Part shown: positions 5,826 to 7,049 of the stretch, piece after piece | How the letters are laid out: every line of letters starts with the position of its first letter | How positions within the stretch are numbered: the stretch's first letter is position 1 | Assembly (NCBI GenBank): GCA_903920415.1 | Contig: CAIXMD010000053.1 | Location: 1-7,049, forward strand | Reading direction: 5' to 3' | Source: an uncultured Desulfomonile sp. | GTDB taxonomy: Bacteria > Desulfobacterota > Desulfomonilia > Desulfomonilales > Desulfomonilaceae | DNA length: 7,049 nt | Position numbers and translations under genes: made by a program | Notes under the pieces: model-generated | The model's database searches: none | What the model was told of the DNA's origin: nothing | What the model saw: the letters and a program-made list of their open reading frames with translations, nothing else

Positions 5826-7049
5826 CGTGGAAAACCATCGAAACATGATGTTTGTTGCTGCCATTATCGTTCGACCCTCCACGTCCACGCCGCGAGCATC
5901 CCAAACGATGCCCTCATCGTCCTGATTCTTCAAAAAACCTTCCACAGTAACGTTTTCACCATCTTTACAGTTTCTCGAAAAGATCACCTCACCTATCTTG
6001 TATGGAATAATGGAACGGCTTTCTGAAGGATTCCTGGTGAGAATATAAAAGTTAGCCAGTTGCATAAGGGCTTCGAGGAGATAGGGAGAATACTGGTAAT
6101 TGCTTCTTGATGAGTTGCAGAAATCATTACTTTCCCGGTAGATCATCTGCCCGCGAATAATTCCTAGAGACGTCCCATCAACAGATTCTATAACCCTATA
6201 CCTTCCTTGCATCTGAGAACGTTGCCGGTATTGCTCCACGACCTGTGAATGGCCCATGCTTGGAGTCTCAAATTCTCTCGGGACTTCTGAAAATCCTTCA
6301 AATTTGGTTTCTGCAGATAATCTTTGACCGGACAGAACGACGAGCGCTTTGTAATTGGGTTGCTTCGGTTCAATTATCCTTCCTGACGGAGAAATCTCCT
6401 GAGTCGATATGGAAGCTTCGCAGAATATTTCATGTCTCAGACTACCTGCCTTACGGCAACAGATTTCCGATGATCGACTGGTATTAGGGGGACATTCAAT
6501 TATATCGAGAAACCATGCATCCCTCACACCCCGAACCTGGAGATGGGGATAGAGTATCCTCGCAGCTTCCATGAATGTCTCCAGTGCCATTATTGCAGAA
6601 ACAAGCGGATACCTAAGAAAACTGAAAGGCTTATGGTCGCTTATCCACAAATCTCGTTCATGTGAAAAAGTTCGTGTAGCGCTCAGTTCTCCTTGAAGCA
6701 TGTCAATTCTAGACAAAGAATCTATCAGAGGAAAATCTTCTTTGTCAAAAGACACCGTTGATGCCTGAATTTTACCCTCATCAGTAGAAGGGTTCGATAT
6801 ATCGAGCCGCACGGTGCTCAATTCGGGTAGAGTCCTCATAAAAAGCACCCAAACATCTTCTGATGAAGAAATGAGGAGTTCACGACAAAACAGTTCAGAC
6901 AGTTCATCCACATGAATGTATCCCGCATTCATCCTCTTCATGAGGGCACGTATTTCTGGGTCATCAGCCATTCCCGCTCCCTCGATAGGAGGAAGAATCA
7001 AGGCCTTGAACTGGATTGAATCATCCATCCGGCGGAGGTGAGACATCAG
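5823..7049 (-). CDS. Polyketide/fatty-acid-type synthase, C-terminal part (ketoreductase tail and dehydratase), cut by window edge
   Basis: The frame is open to the right edge, so the front of the protein is missing. Residues below count from the ATG at 7046. Residues about 10-75 (LILPPIEGAGMADDPEIRAL..., then VDELSELFCREL) look like the end of a modular-synthase ketoreductase, with the typical GMA after the last strand. From about 115 a double-hotdog dehydratase follows. Its first half has DLWISDHKPFSFLRYP, with candidate catalytic His138 and Pro147 fitting HxxxGxxxxP except that Gly is Ser142. The second half has SPYLLEALMQ (320-329), where Glu325 takes the place of the usual Asp in the D-x-x-x-Q/H motif, and ends in GRTIMAATNIMFRWF. 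Such enzymes reduce and dehydrate the growing acyl chain on a carrier domain. Domain order KR-DH followed at once by a PPTase recalls enediyne (PksE) and PUFA (Pfa) synthases. The 7046 ATG is unlikely to be the true start. Whether KS, AT and ACP domains precede it must be read from outside the window. Confidence 0.8.
   Translation of the reverse strand: MMSHLRRMDDSIQFKALILPPIEGAGMADDPEIRALMKRMNAGYIHVDELSELFCRELLISSSEDVWVLFMRTLPELSTVRLDISNPSTDEGKIQASTVSFDKEDFPLIDSLSRIDMLQGELSATRTFSHERDLWISDHKPFSFLRYPLVSAIMALETFMEAARILYPHLQVRGVRDAWFLDIIECPPNTSRSSEICCRKAGSLRHEIFCEASISTQEISPSGRIIEPKQPNYKALVVLSGQRLSAETKFEGFSEVPREFETPSMGHSQVVEQYRQRSQMQGRYRVIESVDGTSLGIIRGQMIYRESNDFCNSSRSNYQYSPYLLEALMQLANFYILTRNPSESRSIIPYKIGEVIFSRNCKDGENVTVEGFLKNQDDEGIVWDARGVDVEGRTIMAATNIMFRWFST

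Noticed and set aside
5824..5904. Upstream extension of the PPTase frame to an alternative start at 5904
   Set aside because: It overlaps the end of the dehydratase-coding frame, has low-complexity composition (RRGRGGSNDNGSN) and no PPTase similarity. The TGATG junction gives a better start.

Overview
The window looks like chromosomal DNA of a mesophilic, probably anaerobic Gram-negative bacterium, most likely a deltaproteobacterium (Desulfobacterota or Syntrophobacteria type). This is inferred from three things: a long acyl-CoA dehydrogenase with the extra N-terminal domain, an IHF-type protein, and a polyketide or fatty-acid-like synthase set beside a cobalamin-type radical SAM enzyme. No marker gene fixes the taxon. 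All six recognised genes lie on the minus strand, so the window is described from its right end to its left.

Right end (7049 to about 3493): a probable three-gene operon. It opens with the C-terminal part of a large iterative polyketide or fatty-acid-type synthase, with the tail of a ketoreductase and then a double-hotdog dehydratase. Its stop codon overlaps the start of an Sfp-type 4'-phosphopantetheinyl transferase (TGATG). A cobalamin-binding-type radical SAM enzyme follows closely. The natural reading is that the transferase arms the synthase's acyl carrier domains, the synthase builds an acyl or polyene chain, and the radical SAM enzyme modifies it or a lipid made from it. The KR-DH-PPTase order resembles enediyne-type and PUFA-type synthases. 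The product cannot be read from this window and the front of the synthase lies outside it.

Middle (3492 to 2784): a single gene for an IHF/HU DNA-bending protein (IHF-alpha-like), with a plausible promoter and a strong ribosome binding site of its own.

Left part (2783 to 1): a polytopic WecA/MraY-type polyprenyl-phosphate sugar-1-phosphate transferase with an extra C-terminal soluble domain. A 493-base non-coding gap follows. It holds a weak terminator, a perfect inverted repeat next to a candidate promoter, and a short repeat-like motif. Last comes the N-terminal 255 residues of a long acyl-CoA dehydrogenase cut by the window edge.

No tRNA, rRNA, CRISPR array or transposase gene was recognised. 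The most interesting part is the synthase / PPTase / radical SAM cassette.
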